In this document: piece after piece, positions 14,101 to 29,100 of the stretch
Layout of the letters: every line of letters begins with the position of its first letter
Position numbering within the stretch: the first letter of the stretch is position 1
Assembly: GCA_964036195.1 (NCBI GenBank)
Contig: OZ038451.1
Coordinates: forward strand, 24,073,927-24,137,926
Direction of reading: 5' to 3'
Origin: Sphaerolaimus hirsutus
Taxonomy: Eukaryota; Nematoda; Chromadorea; Monhysterida; Sphaerolaimidae
Length of the DNA stretch: 64,000 nt
Notes under the pieces: model-generated
The model's input: only the letters and a program-made list of their open reading frames with translations
Told to the model about the DNA's origin: nothing
The model's database searches: none
Program-made: the position numbers and the translations under genes

Positions 14101-17100
14101 TAGCTGAGCGGCCTTGGTGATAGATAGATAGCTGGAAAAAATTTGCGGGGGGGGGGGGGTTGGGGTGGGGTTGTGGTAGTTCGATATATAGGCTATTTCA
14201 GGGTGTAGAAGGAAGAAAAGGGAGGAAAATCGCTAATAGTAGGTGTAAAATAGCTCAAAATGGGTATACAAGAGCATTTAGTACCAAAAATGAAACTAGA
14301 TGCTAGATGAAAATAGGTAAATAGGAACAAAATTAGTATTTTGGAGGAGAAAATGTATAAAAAAGTAGGAAAAATAGCGATGATTCGGGTATAGTTTCTC
14401 GAAAATCGCTCCAGATAGGTAGATAGCTGAACGTTTGGGGGGGGGGGGGTTAGGGGGTAGTAGCCCAAAATTTTGCTCCTGGGATAGATAGATAGCTGGG
14501 CGGTTTGGGGGGGGGGGGTAACCGCCATTCGAGACCCATGGCGTGTAATTACTGAGTGATGATTTGATGTGGCGACAATCTTTAAGTTGAGAAAATTGAT
14601 GAAGTTGACAAGTAAAAAGTTGAAAATGGCAATAGGCAATGTCAGGTTCTAGTTGTGTCAATGTCATGTCAGGTCGCTGGGATAAATAACGGGACAGTTT
14701 AGGGTGCCCGCATACTAAATACAATCAAATTTTGGATTAAAAAGCATCTCTCACCATCCCAGCAAGTGCAGCAGGCGCTGATCCCTCCCGCCGCGTCACC
14801 CGTCAACGCAACCTTCCCCGCCGCCGCCGTCGCCGCAGCTCAGGTGCAGCACTTGCAGCAGAGCCACTCGGAAACGAGTACGCCGCTCCTGCCGCCCGAC
14901 ACGCCCTCCAGAGTGACTGAGAGCCGCGCGTCCACTGAGGCGAGCGGCGGGCAAGCGGGCAGCTCCGGCGACCAGGATAAGATCGGCGAGCGCTGGGAGA
15001 TGGACGAGCCCCTGGGGGAGAATGCTACTATTGCGGCTGTGCTGCATGCTAATTTGAACGCGCCTCATTTGAAGTGAGTGAACCGGTTTTTTGTTTATTT
15101 TTGTGTGCTTAATTCTGTTGTCTTAGGTGTCCCTAAAATGGGTGATGTGTTGAAAATATGATAAAAATTATATCAGAAAATCTATCAAAAGTATAATATA
15201 ATTTGATCTCTCTCGAAAACGTGGAAAAATATTAAAAAAATATACATGAATCTTGTATTTATGAGGATTTTTATATTTTAGAAAATCAAAGAAAATCTCT
15301 CGAATAGAAAATATAATGAAATCTCTCTGAAAAATGCCGGAAAATATATAAACATAATATAAATTATAAACATGAATAAAAACATAAAATAAAAGAATAC
15401 TATTTCTTCTTGATATTTTTTAAACATAAATCTCCTTTTATGCTTATATAAATATAAGTTTTTTAAACTTATATAAAGAACTTATAAACTTATTAACTTA
15501 TAAACATATATAAATATAAGTTTTCTGGATCGCTAGTCGTGTTTCCCACCTCAATTTCCAACCAAATACACCCCCAAACCCCCCAGAACGTCCTTCCCGA
15601 ACTGGTCGGAGCGAGTGAAGCAGATCTCCAAGCTGTGGCGCTCATTGGACGCCACCGAGCGCCAGCGTTACGTGCAAATGGCCAGGGACAATAGAGCGCA
15701 GAACAAGGCTAGCCGGCCGCCGCGCGCAAACAAAGGGCAGGGCAGGGCGAAACAAAACCAGGCGGGTGCGGTCAGCGAGCAACTGGCGCAGGGGCTCGTG
15801 GACGCGCAGACGTTGGTTTTTGTGGGTGGTGCTAGCAGAGTTGTTAAAATACCGGTAGTTTTGGAAAGCGTAAGCGTAAGCGTAAATACACTTTCAAATT
15901 TTGAGTATGGTTACTGTAAGCGTAAGGTATTTTTAAAATACCTAGGAAAGCGTAAAAATAGCGTAAACGTAAAAAATTTTGAGAGAGTGCTCTTGCTATT
16001 GGGCATGGGAAAATACCCTCGCTTTCACATTTAGATCAATGCATAACAGCTTCTGTCCATTTTTGCTCAGTAAATTCTTATCAAATCAAGCTCTCGGTGA
16101 CATTTTTCGGATGTCCATTTGGTAGTCTGCTCTCAAAGCAATTCATCGGCAGCGCAGCGACACTTATAGCATCTTTTAACCCGGATTTTATCGATGGGAA
16201 AAACATCGTCGTTGAAACCATTTTTGGTCCCTACATGAAAATGTGTGAATGCTGCTGCAACGCTGTTGACCAGACATTCATATTGCGACACAATTTATAC
16301 ATGTGCCGCTATTTCCAGTGCAATACTGCACACATGCAGTCTCTATTTTTTTGTATTTTTTTCATTTTTTTGTTGTTTTAGACTTTTTCAAAAGCGTAAA
16401 ACTGGGCTATGTGAGAAGATTTTTTAACGCTTTTGGTATCTGGGTAATTTGGCCAGGAAAGCGTAATATAGCGTGAAGGTATTTTATGAAAGTGTAAGCG
16501 TGAGCGTAAGTATAAATACCCATTTACCCGGGTATTTCGGGTAAGCGTAAATACGCTTTCGCAACTATGGGTGCTAGATTCTGTGGATTAGGTGTGGGAG
16601 TGATGGAAATTTCTGGGGGATTTGTCGACTTCTTAAGCGATTACTTTCAAAATACTGCAAAATACGTACACCGAGTGGAGCGCATTCTTTGCGCTGAATA
16701 CTACCGTAATTTTATGAATAAAATTTGGTGATATATTTCGTAATTTAGAATTGCATGGTAAAGAAAATATTATGATGTATAATTTTTGGTTCATTGTGAT
16801 AAGTATAATAAGTGTGATGTCCGTCGAGAATAGTAAATAAATATTTTACTAAAATATTTCAACCGCAGTTTTTAATAAAAGAAAAAAGCATTTTAAAAAC
16901 CCTGTCAAACCCACGCAGCCCCATGGGGATGTCGGCCGGCACGCCGACAATGACCGAACAACAGCAGCAGCAAAGCATGGCTGCACTGGGCTTCAAGGTG
17001 CCGCAGACGCCGCGGCCCATGCAGTCGCCCGTTCCCGTGGTCGGCTCGACCATCGCACAGAACATGCAGCAACAGCAACTGCAGCAGCAGCAACAACAGC

Positions 17101-20100
17101 AGCAGCAACAGCTGGTCCAGCCGCAGGTGACTAGGGGTTTAACGGGATAGACTTTTCGGGATCCGGATCGGGTTTCGGGATCGGGATCGGAGTTTTGGAC
17201 ATTGTTCTGATATTGAAGGGTTTTCTCTTATTTGTCCAAAAATGGTTTAAAAATGGTATTAATTGGACACTGCAGGCTTCCGATCACATGTCTTATGCAA
17301 AAAAAATCATTTTTAAAACTTTTTTTTATCATTTCCATCATTTTCATGGATCGTGCGTAGGGTGTCAAAAAAGTTTTTTACGGAAAACGGAAAGGTAAAA
17401 AATTTTCACTTTACGGAAAACGGAAAGGTTAAAAAAAATTTCTGCGGAAAACGGAAAGGTAAAATAATTCACTCAGCGGAAAACGGAAAGGTAACAAAAA
17501 TTTATCGGCCGGAAAACGGAAAAATGAAATGCCGGAAAACGGAAAACGGAGAGCGAAATTTTCACGGAAACGGAAAAAAATAAAGTGAAATTTGCACGGA
17601 AATGAACAAATTTGCAGAAGACAAACCTGCATGCAGAAAACGGAAAATGCCAGAAAACTGAAAATCGAGCCAGAAAATGGAAAAATGGCCTGGAAAAATG
17701 GAAACGGAAAGGTAAAAAATCTTCAGCCGGAAAACGGAAAAATGGGCCGGAAAAACGGAAACGGAAAGGCAAAAATTCTCAGCTGCCGGAAAACGGAAAA
17801 CGGAAAGGTAAAAAAATTTTGGCTGCCGGAAAACGGAAAGGTAAAAAAATTTCTGCTCCCGGAAAACGGAAAACGGAAATGTAAAAAATTTTCCTGCGGA
17901 AACGGAAATGGAAATTTGACACCCTAATCGTGCGTGGTTGGAATTTGAAAATTTTCGGGATCGGGGTCGGGTACCGCAGAATCCCGAAATTATTCGGGAC
18001 TCGTCATAGGGATCCCCTTTCAACCTTACAGGTGACTACTGAGTTTTTTTGTCAAAAACTTTCGCAAATTCATTTTTCACACACTTCCACGCGAATGAAG
18101 GCGCCGATAGCTGCGAACCTCCAGCTGGAACAAGTGCGACTGCCGCAGCGGCCCGCTCATTTGAGGATGCCTACCGATGCGAGTTCTGTCGGCGCGCTCC
18201 AACAGCACCAGCAAATGATTCAGCAGCACCAAGTGGCGCAGCAGCCCGCTTCAGTCGGTGCCGTTTTCTGATGCATTCATTAGCCTTGGCAAACCCTTCA
18301 GGGAAATGTGTTTAAATTAAGTGTTTTAATAACTGATTTTAATTCCAAAATTGGTTTTCTGATTTTCGAATTTAGTTTTCGATATTTTTTCACAAAATTA
18401 TTGCATTTTCGTAATTTTCTGCTGCATTTTGAATAAATACAAGTTTGGCGCTCTTCGTAGCAGTTACCGCAGTCACATTTGCACATTCTACCGCTGTGAA
18501 TAATATACATGTGGAATTGATGTTTTGGATTGTGTTTCTGCATTTTATACGCATTTTCCACCAAAAATACGGAGTGAAAAATTCTAACTTTTCCCAATTT
18601 TTTCAACAAAAAGACTGTCTTGTCCGCCATCCTTACCATTCACTCCCCCATTCAATCAACCCTCACTCAGCCAACCCCTCATTCCCCCCCCCCGCAGCAA
18701 CCGCTGCCCATGCGGCCGACGGACCCCCTGTCGCAGGAGCTGCTGCAGCGCGCCCACCAGCTCGACTGCCAGCAGAAGGAGATCGAGCAGCGAGTGGCTT
18801 TGCTCAAGAAGCAGAAACGGCCGCTGGCGGCGCGCGCCCGACAGGCGAAGAAGGCTAGCGAATCTGGCGCGCTGCCAACCGAGCCGTTTACTGATGCGGA
18901 GGCGGTGGTGAGTGGGGTATGAGGTTGCTGATTTTGAAATTTATTTAAGGTTCAATGAAATATTTGTATTAGTCTTTCGTCTTTTTAGTCGTGAGTTTTT
19001 TTACATTTTCCCAGGATTTTTCATGAGATTTAATTGTATTTTCAGAGATTTTTACAAATATGTTTCAAAAATGAACGAATTTTCCAATCTTTTGTACGGT
19101 GCAAATGACACAGTAAAATTTCACTGTGGCGTACAGTTTGCCTGTGGCCCGTATATTTGTATCCCCCGAAAGCCACCAAATGGTATGCCAGACTATTACA
19201 TCTTCCAATCTTGTGTTCACAGGAGCTCCGTCGGTTAACCGCGGCAATTACGGCGGCCGGACGGCAGCTGGACGAAGTAAAGCGTCACGCGCGAGAGAAT
19301 GCCGCAAAATTGCACGATATTCAACAGACCAGAGGCGCTTTGGGCCCACTGACACCTGCCCTGGCCGCGCCGATATCACCGCACAAGCAGGTGTGAATTT
19401 AACGGATCCGTTCAATTACCGGATTTCTGCTAATAGAATGGTATTATCTTCAATGGTAGGGCACCTCCAGTAGAACGGCAGATTGTTGCTATTTTTAGCA
19501 CTCCGAAAACAATAGAACGGCAGTCTCCAATACGGCAGGTAAATATTACATTGGAAGAGTGCCAAAACACAAAATTATACAAAATGGATGGCGAGAAGAT
19601 TCAAGGCATTCAAATATTGATATTAAATAATCAATTGATGCGCTGATATTAAAACGTTGCTCAAGTTTCGTTAAAAATCAATCTGTTCAAATGAAAAATA
19701 TGTGAGAAAATAGTTTTAAAAATAAAACGGCAGCCTCCAATAGAACGTCGGGTAAAAATATTAACGAAAAAATAGAACTTTGATCTTCTATTCGAAGAAA
19801 CCCGGTAATGTCTTATCAATCCAAACATTTTCAACCCCATTCGCTACTCTCCCATTCCATCCGCAGCTATCGAGTCCAGCGGCATCAGTGTCGCCCAGCG
19901 CGGCTGGCTCATCTGTTCGTTATTTGCCGCCGACCGGCTCGCCGCTGCTCGACGCGGCCGGCAAAAAACGGCGGCGGCGACGCAAACGCGACGAGTTTGG
20001 CAATTTGGTGCCGCTGGATCCGGACTCGCCGCCCGGTTCCGGTGCCGGTGCCGGTGCTAATGAGGCGCTGTATTTTGGTGCGTCGTTGTTCTTACTCCTA

Positions 20101-23100
20101 TCCCTGCAGTAGGGTTTGGGCGATATATCGTGTCGATTATCGACTAATTTTATATCGATGATTTTGAAAATTATAGAATATCGACTATTTTCACATCGGA
20201 TATCTGACATTTTTCCCATTGGATAGCGATGGTCGATATCGATATCGAGTTTCAGAAAAAAATATCGAATATCGATACTCTTAGCACATCGATAGCATGT
20301 GTACTCTTTTATTCGGCTGCATAATGTCGTTCAAAAACTGATGCAGCGAGCGATTGGCCGCCGGTGGACCGCGATGCGTGTTTTATCCTCGACGAAATCG
20401 TTGATGAAGTTGTCAAGCGAGTCGACGGGCCAGCGGCCATGATTATTGGTGATACCATGATGTCAACCATCAAACGAATGGCCAGGTGAATGGTAACCAA
20501 AACATTCGGGTTGTCCTGCACCATGTAATGTGTGAAGTCAAGTGTCAAAGGTCATGTAAAATGACACAAAAAACCCCGGACGTTTGAAATTTCTTATTCT
20601 TATTTTGAATGAAACTTGAAGTATGAAACTTACGAGTGACAAATTTGTATGACATTTTACATTACACTTGACTTTGAACTTTACATGGTGCGAGACTGGC
20701 ACTAGATAATTGTTATTATTAAAATCATGTCAAACAAAATTACCCTGACTTTTGATACTTGTATGTTATTTATAGATTGTACAGTAATTTTCCATGGAAG
20801 GTGTTTATTTTCTAACACATTGACATTATTTTCTGATCGCAGACGCGCTCGTGTCGTGTCCGAATCTGAATCTGCTGACTGGAAGTTGATCGGGCTGAAA
20901 CGGCCGTTGGATTCAATCAATGTCGCTTCCAGGCCTCCTGTCAAAAAACGGCCGCGCAAGCAGAAACCCAAGGGACCACAGGATTTATTGCATTCGCCCA
21001 CCGCATCTGGACCGGTGCCAAGTTGGACATCTTATTGTCCCCTTACACGCCAGTTTTCAACGGAAATTTTGAAAACTCATAAATCAGTTTTGCATTTGAG
21101 TTTACCACAATGGGGTGTCTGTAAATTACAGTTGTCGAAAATCAAAACTCGTAGAAACTCAAATGCACTAAAAATTGATTAGCAGTTTTCAAAATTTCGG
21201 TTGAAAACTAAAAATCATTCACACCTAAACCCAAACCATCTGTCATAAAAATATCAGGTCTGAGTGCCGGTCTGTCCTTGTCTTCAGTGGGTCAAGTGGG
21301 CCACATGGGCGCGGTCACACCGAGCGACCCCCTGTCAGCGGTGCACACGCCCACGGGCATGCCCATCGGGTTTGCTGGCAAAACGCCAATGTCCGTGCCT
21401 TCGGGTCAGGTGCCCGGTGCGGCCAGTGAATACACTGGTTGGTTGAAACTGGGGTTGGAAAACAACAATTTTTTCAAACGCCGTGAAAAAAAATCAGTAT
21501 TCACCGCGTAATTTTTTTAAAATTTTCACTAATTTTTATCATTTATTTTTCTTAATTTTTTTGAAATTCATTTTTAAAATTTTTATTTTTTTAATCAGTT
21601 GAAAAAAAATCAAGGGCCTTCCAATGCCAAAGAATCTTTCAACCCTCAATCTACCATCTACCTTTCGCGCAGCGTTCGTGATGCGGCTGGCGGAGCGGCT
21701 GAAAATGGCGCCGCACGCGCGCATCGCCAGTCAGGAGCCGAAGGCGCGGCCCGACGCGCCCACATCCGCGGCCGTGGGGTTGGCGCCGCTGTCGCAGCAA
21801 ATGCTCGGGCCTAATATGACGTCATTGCCGCATCAACCTGGTTGGTGGTTGGCGCTGTAAATTGAATGATGTTTACTTTTAAGAAATTGACAATGTATCG
21901 CGTCAAATTAGTAATTTTTGATAAAAACACGGTTCAAATGGGATTGACTTTTCGGGATCGGGATCGGGATTCGTTTTTTGAGATTTCGGGATCGGGATCG
22001 GGTAATCTTTTTTCGATTATCTCGAGTAAAAGCCTCAGAGTGAGAGTAACTCGAGGTAATACTAATAACCGACTTAAATTTTGCAGAGCGGCCTCTATTC
22101 AAGGAATTTGAACTGTATGAAAGGCACAAAAATATTCGACTGGCATTTGTGGACGATTTCTATCGCAACGTGTTCGGCAATTCAACGTACCCACCCGAGG
22201 GCAGTTTTGAAGCTCTGGCGGAAAAAGTGAAAACAGAGGGCAGCATTTTGCCGAAAGAAGTTGCTTTGCTGAAGCCTCGACCTGATAAAATGCCGCCAAA
22301 GCCAAACTTGGAAATTCTTCGGGCATGGTCAGTGTTTCACTCCTTGTTTTCTGTCACTTGAGGTTTCTATCATCCGTCTATCTTCTGATTAATATTAATG
22401 TGTTTGAGAATTTTTTTAATATTGTTTAAAAAATATCAGACTATAAAAAAATATCGCATTTATATTTATTTAGATTTTCCCAGGTTTCACTGGAGAGATA
22501 AAATTATACTTATATTTTGATAACTTTTCATTTATCATATAATATTGGATGAAATGTTCTCAAAATCACCCATTTTTCAATGCCATTCGCAGTTACGGAG
22601 GGCGGCCCGAATCTCCAGTAGAACTCTTGTTCGATCCGCCACAGTTCTTCTCGGAGGAGGACCTACGACCTTTGGATTATCCGTCGCTGCGGCCGGCCGA
22701 CCTGCATTTGCAACTTACGGAAGGCCCCAACGCGGGCAGGGTGTCGCCTGGTTGGTTTACTCATAATTTATATTTCGGTTATCGTTTTTGCATCCGGGGA
22801 AGGCGGTCCCGCATCATGTAAAGTGTCATCCAAATTTGTCAAATGTCATGCAAAATGTAAAAACAAATTATTTTGATTGACACATTGCATAACATCTGAC
22901 ATGACACTTTACAGGGTGCTGGACTGACACCAGAGTTTATAAAACGCTTTTTGAATGTGGTCCATTTTTATAAAATTGGCGAAGGACATTGAACATTTGC
23001 CACGGAAAAAATAGTGTTCAAAGCAGATTGGAGGGGTGAATACAGTGACGGTCATTTTTCACACTTTTAAGCCGGTGGAATCACATTTCGAGAGCGGTTT

Positions 23101-26100
23101 CTCGGAAACAATTCTGCCCTCAACTTCTGTCATAAAAACACGTTGCCAAACAGTGGGGCGGGGGGTTGTGAAGCTTTTAAAGTTGACATAAATATTGACG
23201 AAATTTATGATTTAATAACTACATACTTTTTATAAAGTACACAATTTTTATGTAAAAATGCAAACATTTGTGACTTATTTATTTACTTAATTAACAATCT
23301 CCACAAGTCCAACCCCAATCCACCAGAATGGACGCCAACTGAAACAATTCCGCCACTACCTGCGGCCAACCGCCCTCAAACGCCCACCAAAGAAGACTGG
23401 CTTGCCCTGGCCAGACAAGAGGCGGACCAGCGCACCGTGCCCGTGGCGATCACGCTGAGCGTGAAGCACATGAACAACGTGCGCCACGTGATGAACACGT
23501 TGGCCGCGCTGTTGAACGTGACCGAGCCGATCGAGTACAAGGTCGAGTTGGAAACGCCCCCTGGCACGCCTAGGCCTAATGGTGAGGTGTTCTTGGGGCA
23601 CCCACGCCAACCCTGTGAAGTGTGAATGAAGTGTCAAATTTTGTGTATAATGTCAATTAAATTTTAAAAATTGTTACTGAAATTAGGATATTTTGCATCA
23701 CATTTGACACTTCACTTTACACTTTACAGGATAATTTATGGGACTGCCATCTTTTGTCACATTTGAGGCTGTTTCCTTCTTTTCAAATTACCGACTTATG
23801 TATCCAAATCATGTCAGATGAAATCGGAGTTGCGACAGACAGCGAGCAGCAGCCGTGCCGCGGCTGCGGGCGACTTATCACAGTGGCACAAGCGGGTGTG
23901 CAGCGGCGACTGGCCGAGATGGGCCTGACGCCACAGAATGAGGTTTGTGCACTTGAGGGCTGAAACTCTCGGTGCATCTAGACTCCCTGTGCATGTAGAC
24001 TCCCTGTGCATGTGTGCACCTGTGTTAGCGGTGCGGCGCGGCCGCAACTTTATTAATATGAACATGTATAAAAAACTTTTTCTTTATTTACCCCCCCCCC
24101 GTGGGATGTGTGCATTTGTAAATATTTTCGTATTTATATGCAAAATGAAAATTTCGGTATTGAAAATGAAAATCAAAGATTTCGATTTGCATATAAATAC
24201 AAAAAAAATATTCACAAATGCAAACACTAGTCGGAAATGTCAAAAATGTGGACCGAAATTTTAAATAACAAATTTCATGCAGCCCTCTGCGCCGCAAAGC
24301 GAACAGGTTGCACACATGCTATCTATCTATCTGGAGTGGTTTTTGAGAAATTTTGCCCCAATTTTCGCCAAAAATCACGAATTTTCGCACCTTTTTATAG
24401 GTTTTCACCTTCAAAATTGTGGTCTCCTGCTATATGCCTGTTTTTAGCCATTTTAAACCTACTTTGACCACTTTTAACCAATTATTAGCGATTTTTTCCC
24501 CTTTAGGCATTCTATGCACTGAAAAAGCCTATATACAGGGGTGGGCATCTTCAGTTACCGCTGGGAAAATGCGATAGATTGAGCTACGGTTGAGCTATCG
24601 GAATGAAATTTTAACACAATGGAGTAGACTCCATAGGACACCTATTCTGAAGTTTGCAACCCAAACGGCCACATTTTGGGTGAATAGTGGAACACACGGT
24701 TTTTAGTGTAATTTTGTGACTTGGCGTCACCCATAGGATAAATCGAGGGTGGCATTTGAGGGGGGGGGTCATCGGTCGTTGGTGTCGTCCCATTCTGTCG
24801 TACATCGGCCGATTTTGATGCCCTTTGAGTATGTTGTGGTCGCGCCTACTACCAAATTCTTTTTTTACTCGAATAGTCCCCCAGTCCCGAGATAAGGGAG
24901 GTGAAGTCACAAAATTACACTAAAAACTGTGTGTTCCACAACTCCTCCAAACTGTGGCCGTTTGGGTTGCAAACTTCAGCATAGGTGTCCTATGGAGTCT
25001 ACTCTATTGTGTTAAAATTTCATTGTGATAGCTCAACTGTAGCTCAAGCTATCGCGTTTTTCCAGCGGTAACTGAAGATGCCCACCCCTGTATTTTGCCC
25101 CCGCGAGCCTACATGCACTGAGAGTTTACGTGCACTGAGGCACAGGCTCCTTTTGAGTTGTCATTCTAATTATGCTTTTATGTTTTGTAGTTCTACGCTT
25201 TTACTGATTTTTATGTGCAGGACCGGGATGACACCGCGCTGTTTTGCATGCCGCGGTGTTTTTTCGACTTTGCGGCGGCGCATAAAGTTAACCTGAGCCA
25301 TAACGATTTGAAGGTTTCTTTCACATTTTTTATCCATTTTTCCTACTTAGCGGCATATGCGCTATGAACAAAACCACATCACCGCGCAGCTCGCATCCGA
25401 AAACCAGTCCTCCCTTAACTTGGACACTCGACGCAAACTGCAGTCGCTCCACCCCCGCCTGTTCGCCGTGGGCGGCCCCAATGCCGGCGAAACACCGGCG
25501 TCTATAACCGACATAGTCGATCGGGTGGCCGCGTCGGTGCTGCACCAAAATCAGAGCGCGCAGCAGATGGACGACGTGATCGACCGGGTTGCTGGGGGGT
25601 TGGCGCACGGCGCCGCCACGCTGCCCTACGCCGCCGCGCCCAGGTGCCAGTCCCAGACCCTGTAAAATGTCAAATGTCATGCAAAGTGTCAAAAGTCATG
25701 TAAAATGGCCGGTAAAATGGCAAACGTACGTTCGCCATTTTACCGGGCATTTTACATGACTTTTGACACTTTGCATGACATTTGACATTTTACAGGGTCT
25801 GGGACTGCCCCCAGGGAAGACTGCGTGCACGTGCGCGACCTGGCGCCCTTGCCCGCCAAGGACATGGACGCCATCGAGCTGCGCCAGTTGGAGCTGTGCG
25901 GCTACGGCTGCAGACGCGCTTCAGCTGATGGGCTGGCCGACGCTTCCAGTGCGCCCAGTGTCAGTGCCGTGCCACTGGTTAAGGGCCCTGCTAAGTGGAA
26001 GGGTGTCTTGTGGAAATTCACGGATAGAGAGCTCAGAGCTAGCTTTGATAAGCTTAGGACGGATTTGGAGAAGGTAAATTTGTATTTCAAATGGATAATA

Positions 26101-29100
26101 GTACTTGCCGTACCTAGGGTGACAATATAGTTTTTTTATGGGAAACAGAAACGTAACAAAAATTTCGCACTTGCCGAAAAACGCAAAAGGAAATTGGAGA
26201 GAAAAATATTAATTGTATCGAAACGGTGAAAATTTGCTGAATTTTTGGTAGAAATAGGAAAAAATTGCTGTAATTTTTTGCAAACTTGAATAATGTACAT
26301 TGTTGAAAAACCGGCATGCAAATTTACCAGTGGGGCTGAAACAGAAAGTTAAGCCAGAAAATGGAAAATAATTCGGAAAAAAAAACAGAACAAAATTGCC
26401 GGAAAATGGAAAATGAGGTGGAAAAAAGAAAATTTGTTGGAAAATGGAAGATGAGGCGGGGAGAAAAAAAAACAGAAATTGAGCCGAAAAATTTGACACC
26501 CTAAGTAACCCCTACCAGCTTGCAACCTCCACATACCCCCCCCCCCCCGCAGCTACTCACCGCGAACAACGCGATGCTGCAGTCGCCCTTGTCTCAGTCT
26601 ACCCGCTGCGAGGATCGCCGCCGGTGCGCCCTCTGCGATGGGGAAGGCGACGCCCCGGCCGGGCTGGCTGGACGGCTGCTGAATTTGGACGCCGCTAGCT
26701 GGATTCATGTTAATTGTGCGCTGTGGAGTAGTGAGGTGAGTGTTTGTTGTGTGTTGCGAGGTTTTGGATGTGATTTTTGGCGAGGGTCCACTGCCTGATG
26801 AAGGTGTACTCGATCACACAGCATTAAAATATTTGGGAAATTTGTATTTAAAATCTCAGAAAATATAGAAGATTTTTTACATTTTTTTGAATTTTCCGGT
26901 GAAATTTTATATTATTTTTGAGAGATTTTATATCAGAAAATCTCTCAAAAAGTAATATTTATATTCTATCAAGGCCTTTCAAAAGATTTTATTTTATTTT
27001 ATTTTTGAGAAATTCGTCCGAGAAATTTATATTTGATCATGTTATCCCAAAATCGCCCGTCTCGTCACCGCTAATCACACAGTCACACAGCCATAGTCTC
27101 TATTCTCCGCAGGTCTACGAAACCATGTCCGGCGCTTTAGTAAACTGCGAGGCGGCCGTGCGCCGCGCCAACGAGGTCTCGTGCGTGGAGTGCGGCCGCG
27201 TGGGCGCCAGCCTGTCGTGCTACACCGCCGCCTGCGACAACAAGTATCACATGCCCTGTGCGGTTCAGGCCAAGGCCGTTTTTCTCAGGGATAAGGTGTG
27301 TTCGATTGGATAATTCGATTTGATCAATCTTTGGTATTTCTATGGTTTTCACTGGTACCAGGGACGTACGCAGGATTTTTGAGCGGGGGGGGGATTGTAT
27401 ACGGAGCCCGGCGAACGGGGGCCCGCCCTAAAATTTGGCTCTATAGTAAAGGAATGAAGCCATGGCGCTGGCGCCATTTGTAGGCGCCAGCGCCATGGCA
27501 GTGTTGGCGTTGGCGCCAACGTCTACCATATAGGCAGGGACGTATCCAGGATTTTTGAGCGGGGGGGGGCTGTTTGTTTACGGAGCCCGGCGAACGGGGG
27601 GGGGGGCTCAGCCCCCCCCCTAAAATTTTACCTGTACAGTGGCGGAATGGCGCCATGGCGCTGGCGCCATTCGTAGACGCCACGCCATGGCGCCATTGGC
27701 GTTGGCGCTGGCGTCATGAACCGCTGATATGTATGTAAATATACATACATATGGAGAGATGGGCACGAAATTAAACGTACTTTACAGATATTTGAGGGTA
27801 CAGGTGCCGATTTTCCAATAATCCCGTGGACGGTGGAAAAATGCGCGCTCGCGCGCAAAATTTTTACATAGCACCTTGGGAATTAGTACCGAAAACGGCA
27901 TTTTCCTCGATTTTTTCCGGTCTCACCCGGGAACGGGGGGGGGGCTGCAGCCCCCCCGCCCCCCCTGGATACGTCCTTGCATATAGGTATCTATTTATAC
28001 CTATATATGGTACTAGGTCCGCTTTTGTCACTGTTGGACACTTTTCAAGTGCAATTTGACGTACATATCTGAAAATACATATTAAAGATTTGCGCGCCTG
28101 CGCGCCAAAAAAATTTTCAAAGTGCCCACAAGTTCGCCTCAGAAAAGTGCCATTTCTGGCAAATTTTTCTGTCCGGCCCGGGAACGGGGCGGGGCGGCCC
28201 CCCCCCGCCCCAGGGGTCTCCAGGATTTTGGCCCTCGCGGGGGCTGGATAGATAGCAAATCGCTCCTCCGGAGGGATAGATAGCTGGAAAAATTTTCTGG
28301 GGGGGGGGGCTGGCGGGGGCACAATATATAGGCTTTTTCAAGGTTAAGAAGGCAGAAAGGGGAAAAAATCGCTAATAATCAGTTAAAAGTAGCCAAAAGT
28401 AGGTACAAAATGGCTGAAAATAGGTATATAACTGTGTATATAACCGAAATACACGATTTTGAAGGTGAAAAACTATAAAAAGGTGCGAAAATTGGTGATT
28501 TTGAGCGAAAATTGGGGCAAAATTTCTCAAAAACCACTCCAGATAGATAGATAGCTGAGCGATTTGGGGGGGGGGGTCTTTGGGGGTAGTAACCAAAAAT
28601 TTTGCCTCGGGATAGATAGATAGCTGAGCGGCCTCCGGGATAGATAGATAGCTGGCCGATTTGGGGGGGCATACTTTCCCATATTTTCTATAGTTATTTT
28701 CGAAATAATCGAAAGTTGATGCGATGTAAATATATGATGTGATGATGTCGCCGAGCCCTAAGAAATATGAATAATATATTTAACAAATATTTGCATTTTC
28801 AAAAATAACAGACGGTTTTCTGCGCCGAGCACTGGCCCACTAATGCGGTTGCAAATCAGATTGAAGGTGGCCAAATAATCAGACCGCCCACAAACATGGT
28901 GCTGACAAAATTAGCCGTCCTTAGGAGAGTTTACGTTGAGAGAGATGAGAACAGACTTATCGCCAAGTTTGTCATTTTATTCATCGCATGATTTGTTTTG
29001 TTAGCTTTAAAATCTTCAAAAATTCTGAATTTACAGGCTATTCCAACAAGGCGACAGTGGAAATTTGGCGTTGCGCGCGGGCACATTGTTGCTGCATCAC

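Noticed and set aside
17353-17927. Lys-rich open frames (KRKGKK...) over the CGGAAAA array
   Set aside because: They arise from translating a short tandem repeat inside a MITE; all frames give similar low-complexity strings.
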